In this document: positions 53,858-61,052 of the stretch, in pieces
Layout of the letters: the number at the start of each line of letters is the position of its first letter
Numbering within the stretch: the first letter of the stretch is position 1
NCBI GenBank assembly: GCA_050949865.1
Contig: JBMNGN010000005.1
Span: 248,001 to 312,000 of the forward strand
Origin: JBMNGN01 sp050949865
GTDB lineage: Bacteria; Bacillota; Syntrophomonadia; Syntrophomonadales; Syntrophomonadaceae
Direction: 5' to 3'
DNA length: 64,000 nucleotides
Translations under genes and position numbers: made by a program
The notes under the pieces: model-generated
Told to the model about the DNA's origin: nothing
Seen by the model: the letters and a program-made list of their open reading frames with translations, nothing else
Database searches by the model: none

Positions 53858-54290
53858 GGCATGACTTTCTCCTGCGGCTGCCGCTTGAACTCAGGTTATT
53901 GACGATATCCGGGTAGGAAGGTTGAGGTCAACTGTATCGCCCTGGCCCAATTGTCCAAATCCGTTATAACCGCACGAATAAATGCCGCCGTCTTGTAGTA
54001 TGATAAAAGAAATACCATGGCCCAGGGCCATGGCTCTAGCTCCTGCTATATCACTTATTAACCTGGGGGTAGTTTGGCTGTCAATATTCTCACCATGCCC
54101 CAGCTGCCCGCAAACGTTATTGCCGAAAGAATAAACATCGCCGTTTTTAGTCAATAACAATGAATGACCAGCCCCGGCCGCTACCGCCGTAACTCCTTCG
54201 ATTGTGTCAATTGCTTTAGGGCTAAGCTCGATAAGCGGGTCACCTAAACCCAGCTGCCGATTCAGGTTGTTTCCAAAAGAAACCAAATCG
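52800..54290 (-). repeat. Tandem array of ten ~150-bp RCC1 repeats
   Basis: Ten consecutive repeats of about 50 codons with the pattern VYSFGxNxxGQLGxG...AIAAGxxHSLxLLENG. Three lie before and seven after the in-frame stop, which falls in the third. Nucleotide similarity between units is high enough to allow unequal recombination. Confidence 0.85.
53891..53893 (-). other. In-frame TGA interrupting the RCC1 gene
   Basis: Reading on past RISSIT gives TGA, then VQAAAAGESHALILLENGR in the same frame. Other repeats have GISAARAVAAG at this place, so TGA replaces a glycine codon (GGA). The downstream frame has no own start or SD. It is a recent nonsense change, a recoding event or a base error. 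Confidence 0.85.
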
Positions 54291-54418
54291 CCCTCTGCCG
54301 GGTTTTGAATGCTTTTTGCCGCCGCCAGGTTAGAAGTAGAAATCATTATTATTACCGTAATGAAAACCACCAACCAATAAGGCAGATAACCTTTTTGCAT
54401 CGTTAAATTTAGACCCAT
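53891..54418 (-). CDS. RCC1-repeat protein, N-terminal part with signal sequence (interrupted)
   Basis: The 175-codon start of the same gene as 49907-53857. Residues 8-34 form a signal peptide or anchor (YLPYWLVVFITVIIMIS, then AAAKS), followed by two complete RCC1 repeats and part of a third. AGGAGG lies five bases before ATG 54418, the only good ribosome site for the whole 1504-codon frame. Alone, it would give a short secreted fragment with under three blades of a beta-propeller. Confidence 0.8.
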   Translation of the reverse strand: MGLNLTMQKGYLPYWLVVFITVIIMISTSNLAAAKSIQNPAEGDLVSFGNNLNRQLGLGDPLIELSPKAIDTIEGVTAVAAGAGHSLLLTKNGDVYSFGNNVCGQLGHGENIDSQTTPRLISDIAGARAMALGHGISFIILQDGGIYSCGYNGFGQLGQGDTVDLNLPTRISSIT

Positions 54419-54625
54419 GATTTCCTCCTTTTACACAATATAATAACTATACATAATAATAACACTGTACTGGTCAGCTCGATATATATTTCCATTTTAT
54501 ACCGTCCTGTCAGTATTTAAATAAATGCATCTAGATATTGGATTTTAGTTTATTTTGTCTAAAAATACCCCGAATTGTAATCAGGGTTAAAAATTATGCT
54601 TTAATGATTTAGGGGGTGTGGTCTT

Positions 54626-54706
54626 ATGAGTATAATTAGTCCTAGGCTTGAACTTACGACCAGGAGATGCTATTTTAAGATATGTTATATTATAATAGTT
54701 GGGTAA
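54626..54706 (+). CDS. Possible 26-residue small protein or leader before trpS
   Basis: ATG 54626 is preceded by GGGGGTG at seven bases, a strong SD. The frame runs 26 codons (MSIISPRLELTTRRCYFK...) and ends at TAA 54706, 28 bp before trpS. There is no tryptophan codon, so it is not a classical trp attenuator peptide. AT-rich promoter-like sequence (TATAAT at 54691) lies inside its end. Coding status is unproven. Confidence 0.35.
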   Translation: MSIISPRLELTTRRCYFKICYIIIVG

Positions 54707-54734
54707 CGACCTTTTTTTAGGGGGAAAACTATAT

Positions 54735-55733
54735 ATGGCAAAAGAAAAGAAAAGGATCCTTACTGGAGACCGGCCAACCGGGAGCCTGCATCTCGGTCAT
54801 TATGTGGGTAGTCTGGCTAATAGAGTTAAACTCCAGGAAGAATACGACAGCTATATTATTATAGCTGATGTCCAGGCCTTAACTACTCATTGGGATAAGA
54901 ATACAACTCTGGCCCAAGATGTTTTCCAGATCACCGCCGACTATCTGGCTGCCGGTCTTGACCCGCAGATGTCCACTATCTTTATTCAAAGTATGATACC
55001 TGAAATCCACGAATTAACCATGTATTTCTCCATGTATACATCAGTGAACGTTTTAAGGCATAATCCTACTATCAAAACTGAAGCCGCACAGCACGGGTTT
55101 AAGGACCTCACTTACGGTTTCTTGGGTTATCCGGTTAGCCAGGCAGCTGATATTGCAGTATTTAAGGCTGATTTAGTGCCGGTTGGCGATGATCAGATCC
55201 CCCATATTGAACTGGCCAGAAAAATCGTAAGGCGATTTAATGAATTATACCGCCCGGTGCTGGTTGAGCCGCAAGCACTGGTGGGAGATGTTCCAAGGCT
55301 GGTAGGTATTGATGGCAAGGCCAAAATGAGCAAAAGCCTTGGCAATGCGGTTTTTTTGGCAGACAGTCCGGAACAGGTAAATGAAAAGATATATAACGCC
55401 ATTACCGATCCAGCCAGAATAAGGAAAACCGACCCCGGCCATCCTGAGATCTGTACTGTTTATGGTTATCATACTGTATTTAATGCTGACGAATCAGCTG
55501 ATATAGAAGTATCCTGCCGTAAAGGTCAGACCGGCTGCGTTGGATGCAAAAAGCGGTTAGCGGCTAAGATTAATGAACTGCTGGCCCCTATGCATGAAAG
55601 ACGGAGTAAATATTTAAATAAACCCGGTTTAATTGAGGACATCCTGATGGAAGGAACTGCCCGTGCCCGTTCAGTAGCTAGAGAGACCATGAAGGAAGTA
55701 CGGGAGGCCATAGGAATAAGCTATTTTGCGTAA
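54735..55733 (+). CDS. trpS: Tryptophan-tRNA ligase
   Basis: TrpRS of 332 aa. The class I motifs are HLGH at residues 19-22 (HIGH box) and KMSKSLGN near 197 (KMSKS box). GDDQIPHIELARKI near 153 is typical. AGGGGGA lies nine bases before ATG 54735; the frame is open from TTG 54699, but that start has no site. No T-box leader precedes it, unlike many Firmicute trpS genes. Confidence 0.97.
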   Translation: MAKEKKRILTGDRPTGSLHLGHYVGSLANRVKLQEEYDSYIIIADVQALTTHWDKNTTLAQDVFQITADYLAAGLDPQMSTIFIQSMIPEIHELTMYFSMYTSVNVLRHNPTIKTEAAQHGFKDLTYGFLGYPVSQAADIAVFKADLVPVGDDQIPHIELARKIVRRFNELYRPVLVEPQALVGDVPRLVGIDGKAKMSKSLGNAVFLADSPEQVNEKIYNAITDPARIRKTDPGHPEICTVYGYHTVFNADESADIEVSCRKGQTGCVGCKKRLAAKINELLAPMHERRSKYLNKPGLIEDILMEGTARARSVARETMKEVREAIGISYFA

Positions 55734-55763
55734 AACGCCAGTACTCAATGGCTGCCATTGAAG

Positions 55764-55803
55764 AAACACCTCAAATCCGGACTAACCGGATTTGAGGTGT
55801 TTT
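55764..55803. terminator. Bidirectional terminator between trpS and the betaine-binding gene
   Basis: AAACACCTCAAATCCGG/CCGGATTTGAGGTGTTT is a 17-bp perfect stem with loop ACTAA, followed by TTAACC on the plus strand. It lies between convergent genes. Confidence 0.9.
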
Positions 55804-55821
55804 AACCAGGCAAGAAACCTT

Positions 55822-56733
55822 TTATTTGTTTTTATATGCTTCAGGCAACCAGCTGTTCACCAGTTCCAGGTTTTCTTCCACCCATTGCTTTGCAGCAGCT
55901 ACTGGATCGCCCAAGTCCTCGGCCAACACCATAGCTCTGCTCAAATCTTCCGGAGACCAGGCAAAGTTGTCAAATAGCTCGTAAACCTCAGGCATTTCTT
56001 CTTTGAGACCATTTCTTACCACCGTGTTGATAGTTTCTGCTTCCCCATAAACTCCTTTCGGATCATCGAGGTATTTAAGATCCCAGCGGCCAAATTTCCA
56101 GTGAGGTGTCCAACCTGTAACTGCCACCCACTCGTTATTATCTATGGCTTCCTTGAGGGACATGATCATAGTGCCTTCACTTCCCTCAATCAGTTCGTAT
56201 TCCAAGTTATAACCCTCTATGGCCTGGTTAGTGGCCTTCATAATCCCTGCTCCGGAATCAATTCCGATAATCCGTCCACTAAACTTATCCTTAACCTCAT
56301 TAAGCTGCTCAATAGAGTCAATAGTAACATAATCAGGAACCACCAGGCCAATCTTTGCGCCTTCCATGTGGGGCCCCAGGTCTTCCACCTTACCTTCTAC
56401 TTGTTCCATGTACTCACCGTGGGTTAATGGAAGCCAGGCGGTGAATATTGCATCTCCCTCGCTGTTAGCTAATCCCTGGTACATAGCGGCAGCTGCCACA
56501 TCCATGAGTTCAACTTCATAGCCCATAATATCCTGCAGAATATGAGCCATAATATGGGTTTCAGCTGAGGCACAAGCCCATTGAACGTATAAAAGCCTTA
56601 AGGGGCGTTTTTGGGTATCTTGCTCCCCATTTGTGCTGTCAGCCGAATTATTTCCGCTGCCACACCCAAATAAAACCATACTGGAAAACAAAATTAGCAT
56701 AACAATTAAAATGCTTTTTCTAATCTTTCTCAC
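55822..56733 (-). CDS. Glycine betaine/proline ABC transporter substrate-binding lipoprotein (OpuAC-like)
   Basis: A 303-aa binding protein anchored by a lipobox (MVLFGC, Cys24) after a short signal. The OpuAC fold shows VQWACASAETHIMAHIL near 50, AIFTAWLPLTHGEYM near 95 and TGWTPHWKFGRWDLKYL near 205, including aromatic residues that usually form the betaine cage. The start is GTG 56733 with AGGAGAGG seven bases upstream. It is third in the ATPase-permease-binding protein operon. Confidence 0.93.
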   Translation of the reverse strand: MRKIRKSILIVMLILFSSMVLFGCGSGNNSADSTNGEQDTQKRPLRLLYVQWACASAETHIMAHILQDIMGYEVELMDVAAAAMYQGLANSEGDAIFTAWLPLTHGEYMEQVEGKVEDLGPHMEGAKIGLVVPDYVTIDSIEQLNEVKDKFSGRIIGIDSGAGIMKATNQAIEGYNLEYELIEGSEGTMIMSLKEAIDNNEWVAVTGWTPHWKFGRWDLKYLDDPKGVYGEAETINTVVRNGLKEEMPEVYELFDNFAWSPEDLSRAMVLAEDLGDPVAAAKQWVEENLELVNSWLPEAYKNK

Positions 56734-56747
56734 TGCATAACCTCTCC

Positions 56748-57590
56748 TTATTCATATTCTTTTTTACCTAGGTTTTGGGTTATTCGATCAAGGATGATTG
56801 CCAGTATTACAATAGCAACTCCACCTTCAAATCCCATTCCTATCTTAAGTGTCTGGATAGCAGTCCATACAACACCTCCCAAACCTTTAGCTCCTATCAT
56901 GGCTGCAATAACCACCATGGATAATGCCAGCATTATACACTGGTTTATACCGGCAAAAATGGTTGCCCTGGCTAAAGGCAATTCTATTTTAAAAAGCATT
57001 TGGAAAAAAGTTGAACCAAAGGCTTTTCCCAATTCCACTAATTCCTCCGGAACCTGGGTAATACCCAGATTGGTTAACCTTATAACCGGGGGCATGGCAA
57101 ATATCAGGGTAGTTATTACCGCAGGAACAACTCCTAATCCAAAAAAGGGAATTGCCGGCAAAAGGTATACAAAAGCCGGCAAAGTCTGCATAAAATCCAA
57201 TATGGGAGTAATAATCCGATTGGCGGTTTTGTTTTTAGCGGCCAGTATTCCGGTAGGTATGCCAATAACTATGCAAAGAAACACAGCAGCTATTACCAAG
57301 GCAAGGGTTTGCATGGTCGCGTTCCACAGTTGGATATTCCAGATAAATATCAAACCTGCTATCGTAAAAATGGCCACCTTTTTCCCGGCTAATTTCCAGG
57401 CTATAATGGCAATTATGGCAATAAAAAGAGCTGGAGGTATGCTAATCAGCCCATCCTGCAACCCTCGGATATAATCTTCTAAAATCCTGGATATAGTCTT
57501 GGTTACATCCCTAAAATGCAAGGTAAGAAAATCTATGCTCTGGTTTGTCCAGTCGTCTAACGGAATTCTTGGAATTCCCATACTATTCAT
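56748..57590 (-). CDS. Glycine betaine ABC transporter permease (OpuAB-like)
   Basis: A 280-aa permease with about six helices and the ABC-coupling EAA loop (VPEELVELGKAFGSTFFQMLFKIELPLA, split over residues 180-207). I chose ATG 57590 because GGAGGGG lies about seven bases upstream; a start at 57623 is inside the ATPase gene. It overlaps the ATPase gene by 8 bp. Confidence 0.93.
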   Translation of the reverse strand: MNSMGIPRIPLDDWTNQSIDFLTLHFRDVTKTISRILEDYIRGLQDGLISIPPALFIAIIAIIAWKLAGKKVAIFTIAGLIFIWNIQLWNATMQTLALVIAAVFLCIVIGIPTGILAAKNKTANRIITPILDFMQTLPAFVYLLPAIPFFGLGVVPAVITTLIFAMPPVIRLTNLGITQVPEELVELGKAFGSTFFQMLFKIELPLARATIFAGINQCIMLALSMVVIAAMIGAKGLGGVVWTAIQTLKIGMGFEGGVAIVILAIILDRITQNLGKKEYE

Positions 57591-58779
57591 CCAATCCCCT
57601 CCTGTTTCCTGCCAAACCGGCAATAACTGCTCCCCTGATTAAAACACCTTTTAGGATATTATCACTATCAAGTACGGCTATCGGAACCTTGGTATGGGCT
57701 AATACTTCAAGCAAATTACACAATGGGGTTTCCAGGCTGGTAGTTGGGGCATCGGTTTGTATAATGGCATCCAGATTTCTATCCCCCTGTTCTACACTCT
57801 CTGATGCATCTTCCGGCCTGATATAACCTATATAATGGCCGCTCCTATCTGTAACAAAAAGACAAGAACTGCCGTGTTTCTCCATAAGGTGCAGGGCAGT
57901 TCTCGGTCCATCTTTGGGATGTACAATAACCCGGGGTTTAACCATCACTGAAGAAGCTGTAAGCGCCTTGGTACGGTTAATGTTCTCAACAAAGCGGGCA
58001 ACATAATGGGTAGCAGGAGATAGAAGGATATCCTCAGGCTGTCCCATCTGTACTACTTCCCCATCTTTCATTAGAGCAATCCGATCTCCGATTTTTAGGG
58101 CCTCATCAAGATCATGGGTAATAAATACAATGGTCTTGTGCAGTTTACTCTGGATCTCTATTAGCTCGTCCTGCATCTCCTGCCTGATTAAGGGATCAAG
58201 AGCACTGAACGGCTCGTCCATTAACAGTATGTCCGGATCGGTAGCCAAGGCTCTTGCTATTCCTACCCTTTGCTGCATACCACCGCTTAGGCTCTTCGGA
58301 TAATCTTCTTCCCAGCCTTCCAAACCTACCAAGGCTAGAGCCTCCCGGGCCTTTTTATACCGTTCCAGTTTAGGAATATCTTGGATTTCCAAGCCAAAAG
58401 CCACATTGTCCAAAATGCTGCGGTTCGGTAACAAAGCAAACCTTTGAAAGATCATCCCCGTCTTTTTTCTTCTTAAATCTCTTAGTTGCTTGGGGCTCAT
58501 ATCACCGACTTCTTGCCCATCAATGATTATTTCTCCATAGCTGGGCTTTATCAAGTGGTTTAGGCATCTGAGAAGGGTTGATTTACCGCTTCCAGACAGG
58601 CCCATTATTACAAAACTTTCCCCCCTCCGGACGGTAAGATTAATGTTTCTAACCCCTACTACCTGTTTAGTCATGCTGCGTATCTCATGGTTATTATAGC
58701 CGGCATTAATCATTTCCAAGGCCTTTTCAGGATTATTGCCATATACCTTGGTCAGATTCTTCACCTTAATCTTTTCCAA
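57583..58779 (-). CDS. Glycine betaine ABC transporter ATPase with CBS domains (OpuAA-like)
   Basis: A 398-aa ATPase with Walker A GLSGSGKST near residue 60, signature LSGGMQQR near 165 and Walker B DILLMDEPFSALD near 185. Residues about 280-390 form a tandem CBS pair, the ionic-strength or nucleotide sensor of OpuA systems. The start is TTG 58779 with GAGGGTG seven bases upstream. It is the first gene after a c-di-AMP riboswitch, so transporter level should respond to c-di-AMP. Confidence 0.95.
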   Translation of the reverse strand: MEKIKVKNLTKVYGNNPEKALEMINAGYNNHEIRSMTKQVVGVRNINLTVRRGESFVIMGLSGSGKSTLLRCLNHLIKPSYGEIIIDGQEVGDMSPKQLRDLRRKKTGMIFQRFALLPNRSILDNVAFGLEIQDIPKLERYKKAREALALVGLEGWEEDYPKSLSGGMQQRVGIARALATDPDILLMDEPFSALDPLIRQEMQDELIEIQSKLHKTIVFITHDLDEALKIGDRIALMKDGEVVQMGQPEDILLSPATHYVARFVENINRTKALTASSVMVKPRVIVHPKDGPRTALHLMEKHGSSCLFVTDRSGHYIGYIRPEDASESVEQGDRNLDAIIQTDAPTTSLETPLCNLLEVLAHTKVPIAVLDSDNILKGVLIRGAVIAGLAGNRRGLDE

Positions 58780-58979
58780 TTGGCATCACCCTCTGGTTAT
58801 ATTTGGAATACCAGATATTGTTCCAGATACCATCATTGATAGGGTTATTACTCCGGCTGAAATACCGATTAATCAAGTAATATATGAATAATTAAACAGC
58901 AGGAATAGAAAACAAGGAAGGCCTTTGATAAATATGCAGGTTATTCTAAGGCTCTGATAATCCTCATTCTCCCCTTAAA

Positions 58980-59092
58980 ATGCTTGCGAAGTTAGCTGCC
59001 GGGTTTGGGCCGGGAAGCCCTACCATACATTATCTGGATTCACCCCATTTATTTGGTTCCCCCGCTCCTGGAATCCATCCAGGATTAAGCAT
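58980..59092 (-). promoter_or_regulatory. c-di-AMP riboswitch (ydaO/yuaA type) upstream of the betaine transporter
   Basis: On the minus strand the core motifs of the ydaO class appear in order: GCGGGGGAACC, then GGGGTGAATCC, a variable arm, then GGGCTTCCCGGCCC, AACCCGGCAGCTAAC and TTCGCAAGC. The outer stem pairs ATGCTT (59092-59087) with AAGCAT (58985-58980). This class senses c-di-AMP and usually turns genes off. The 200 bp to the ATPase gene holds the expression platform; a weak GCCTT/AAGGC hairpin with a T-rich tail (about 58910-58955) is the only terminator-like candidate. Confidence 0.9.
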
Positions 59093-59124
59093 ATGAGAAA
59101 TATCCTTAGTATTTAGCTTTTTAC

Positions 59125-59153
59125 ATTATACACATTAGTAATCCGATCGTCAA
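59125..59153 (-). promoter_or_regulatory. Promoter of the riboswitch-betaine transporter unit
   Basis: On the minus strand TTGACG (59153-59148), a 17-bp spacer and TATAAT (59130-59125) with TG before it. The transcript would start near 59118 and enter the riboswitch about 25 bases later. Confidence 0.85.
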
Positions 59154-59157
59154 ACCA

Positions 59158-59272
59158 TAGAAGCCTAGTTATACCAGGGTAGTGTCCATTGGGCAGCCTT
59201 TCTGCCGTTCAAACACCCTATCGGGCAACCTGCCTCTTCTGAAGACCTGGGGCTGATTGAACAGCCCTTCTA
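59158..59272. ncRNA. Candidate structured RNA, GC-rich, between rbr and the riboswitch promoter
   Basis: A GC-rich island in AT-rich DNA with nested stems. The ends pair (TAGAA 59158-59162 with TTCTA 59268-59272). GGGCTG/CAGCCC forms a hairpin (59250-59267). GGCAG/CTGCC (59192-59206) and GGCA/TGCC (59224-59234) form two more. GGG-TGT pairs with ACACCC around the third. No frame, promoter or known class was recognised; it lies downstream of rbr on the minus strand and upstream of the riboswitch promoter. Strand is undecided. Confidence 0.45.
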
Positions 59273-59306
59273 ATCCCTTTGCTTCCTTTTGGAATATAAT
59301 AAGTTA

Positions 59307-59350
59307 GCTCATTGACTATAACCTTTAATGGACGGTAACAGTCAATGAGC
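59307..59350. promoter_or_regulatory. Hairpin just after rbr
   Basis: GCTCATTGACT/AGTCAATGAGC, an 11-bp stem with a 22-base loop that can itself pair ACC/GGT. It starts 27 bp after the rbr stop. No U run follows, so termination is uncertain; it may protect the rbr mRNA end. Confidence 0.5.
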
Positions 59351-59376
59351 ATAAATTAAATAATATCCTATTAATA

Positions 59377-59970
59377 TTAATATGTTTCTGCGAATAACTC
59401 AAAAAAGGACTGGGGATGGATGCAGGCCGGGCAGGTATCCGGAGCCGCGGTTCCTGCGTGAATATAACCGCAATTCCCGCATTTCCATAAGACTTCAGTC
59501 TCTCTTTGGAAAACCCGGTCCTTTTTAATATTTTCTAATAGTTTTTTAAACCTTATTTCATGCCTTTCTTCTGCTAAGGCAATCCTTCTAAAAGCTTCAG
59601 CTATTACTGGAAATCCTTCTTCTTCAGCGGTTTTAGCAAAAGCCGGGTACAAAACTTTCCATTCCTCGTTTTCACCCTCAGCAGCAGCCTTCAGGTTATC
59701 TCTGGTTTTGCCCTGAGCTACCGGGAAATCAGCAGTTATTTCAATCTGAGCCGGCAGGCTGCCCTGGAATCCTTCCAAGAGAAATTTGTAAAACCGTTTA
59801 GCGTGTTCTTTTTCATTGTCAGCTGTCTCAAGGAAGATGTTTTTAATCTGCTTAAAGCCCTCTTTATCAGCCACTGATGCATAAAACGTATACCGGTTGC
59901 GCGCCTGAGATTCTCCAGCAAATGCTTTCATTAGATTAATAGCCGTCTTGGTTCCCTTCAATTCTTTCAT
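59377..59970 (-). CDS. rbr: Rubrerythrin
   Basis: Rubrerythrin reduces hydrogen peroxide in anaerobes. The diiron four-helix domain shows ESQARNRY and ETADNEKEHAKRF, then AEERHEIRF. The C-terminal rubredoxin-like domain has CGNC near 163 and CPAC near 178. The protein is 197 aa. GAGGAGGG precedes the ATG. It lies 12 bp after perR, the usual peroxide-stress pairing. Confidence 0.96.
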   Translation of the reverse strand: MKELKGTKTAINLMKAFAGESQARNRYTFYASVADKEGFKQIKNIFLETADNEKEHAKRFYKFLLEGFQGSLPAQIEITADFPVAQGKTRDNLKAAAEGENEEWKVLYPAFAKTAEEEGFPVIAEAFRRIALAEERHEIRFKKLLENIKKDRVFQRETEVLWKCGNCGYIHAGTAAPDTCPACIHPQSFFELFAETY

Positions 59971-59982
59971 GCAAAGCCCTCC

Positions 59983-60411
59983 TCAGTCCAATATTTTATC
60001 TTTAAGGCATTCGTTGCAAACACCTTTAAAATAAACATCTTTTTCCAGAACCTCGAACCCTTCTAAACCATCGGTATACATTTGGGTAATATCTACCACA
60101 AAATCATAAATCTTTTGGCACCTTTGACATTTAAAATGGCCATGATTATAAACGTCTGCGTCATACCTGGTTTCATTATCTTCAATACCTATCAGGCGTA
60201 CCAGACCGGCACTGATAAAGGTATTTAATGTGTTGTAAACCGTGGTTTTGGATAAAGTGGGAATCTCATCTTTCAATCCGGTGTATATTTCATCCACGGT
60301 AGGGTGGTTCCGCTTGGTAAGCAAATATTGCAATATCTTAATTCGGGGATATGATGGCCTAACCTTTTTCTTTGTTAGCCGCTTTATTGCCGCCTGGTTT
60401 AAATCTTCCAT
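59983..60411 (-). CDS. perR: PerR-like peroxide-responsive Fur family repressor
   Basis: A 142-aa Fur-family regulator with a winged helix (NHPTVDEIYTGLKDEIPTLSKTTVYNTL split over 36-64) and a metal-binding C-terminal half. The structural zinc cysteines are CQRC near 95 and CNEC near 135. The text HGHFKCQRC and co-transcription with rbr support PerR over Fur or Zur. GAGGAG precedes ATG 60411. It probably represses its own operon. Confidence 0.85.
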   Translation of the reverse strand: MEDLNQAAIKRLTKKKVRPSYPRIKILQYLLTKRNHPTVDEIYTGLKDEIPTLSKTTVYNTLNTFISAGLVRLIGIEDNETRYDADVYNHGHFKCQRCQKIYDFVVDITQMYTDGLEGFEVLEKDVYFKGVCNECLKDKILD

Positions 60412-60457
60412 AAGCTCCTCTTGTAATGATTTTAATTTTGTAATTTATTCACTTTAT

Positions 60458-60486
60458 ATAATATTATAAGTTGCTATGTCAGTCAA
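60458..60486 (-). promoter_or_regulatory. perR-rbr promoter with Per-box-like palindrome
   Basis: On the minus strand TTGACT (60486-60481), 17 bp and TATTAT (60463-60458). The -10 region carries ATTATAA-like half-sites (TTATAATATTATATAA at about 60454-60469), similar to a Per box but with imperfect spacing. This suits autorepression. Confidence 0.6.
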
Positions 60487-60588
60487 GGTCTTGGATACCA
60501 TAAAAAATAATTAATTTGGCCTATGCTTGTTCTAGAATTATTTATCAATTAAAATCAATAATATCAATGTTAAAGCAAGGAGTTGAAA

Positions 60589-61023
60589 ATGGATATGCAG
60601 GAAATAATGCCTTTTAGCCTTAGATTTGTTAAACTGGAAAAACACCTGCTGCTTCCCACGGTTACATCAATTGTATTGACTCAGAACCTTTATGATATTC
60701 TATTTCAATATTTAATCACCCAGGAGCAAGAAGAAAAACTTAAATACTTTATTAACCTGTTGGAAAAACATATTAAGAGTAAATCCTTAGCTCCTTTTTC
60801 TATGCCCCTTTCAGAATTGGAGTTTTTGGGAGAGGGCGTCAATGAACTCAGGTTTTTATACTGGATGGAAGCATTGGTAGCAGTATTTGAGGTGGAGACT
60901 GAAGGCCAAAACGAAAATGAAATGGAATCCGTTTACAACATAATAAGCAATATGTGCACCTACAACCGGGTGGAAAATACCAACCTTATATATGTATACC
61001 CGCTCAGCCTGACTAAATATTAG
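60589..61023 (+). CDS. Hypothetical protein, 144 aa
   Basis: I do not recognise this protein. It has no signal peptide or membrane helix, no cysteine motif, and looks like a mixed alpha/beta acidic cytosolic protein (VEKH-type charged helices, EQEEKLKYFINLLEKHIKS, FEVETEGQNENEME). AAGGAG is six bases before ATG 60589; the frame is open from TTG 60583, which touches the SD. It stands alone on the plus strand between perR and speB with no clear terminator. Clean SD and codon use suggest a real gene. Confidence 0.65.
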   Translation: MDMQEIMPFSLRFVKLEKHLLLPTVTSIVLTQNLYDILFQYLITQEQEEKLKYFINLLEKHIKSKSLAPFSMPLSELEFLGEGVNELRFLYWMEALVAVFEVETEGQNENEMESVYNIISNMCTYNRVENTNLIYVYPLSLTKY

Positions 61024-61052
61024 GTTGGGGTCTATTTCTAAGGATACTATAT

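Noticed and set aside
53891..53893. TGA as selenocysteine or programmed recoding
   Set aside because: The aligned residue in the other repeats is glycine, not cysteine, and no SECIS-like hairpin directly follows; a nonsense change or read error is simpler.
54540..54734. T-box riboswitch before trpS
   Set aside because: No T-box core sequence, no stem I with a Trp specifier and no terminator/antiterminator pair is visible.
59158..59272. SAM, cobalamin, lysine, glycine, FMN, TPP or M-box riboswitch, or SRP/6S RNA
   Set aside because: The conserved core sequences of these classes are not found on either strand, although GC-rich hairpins are present.
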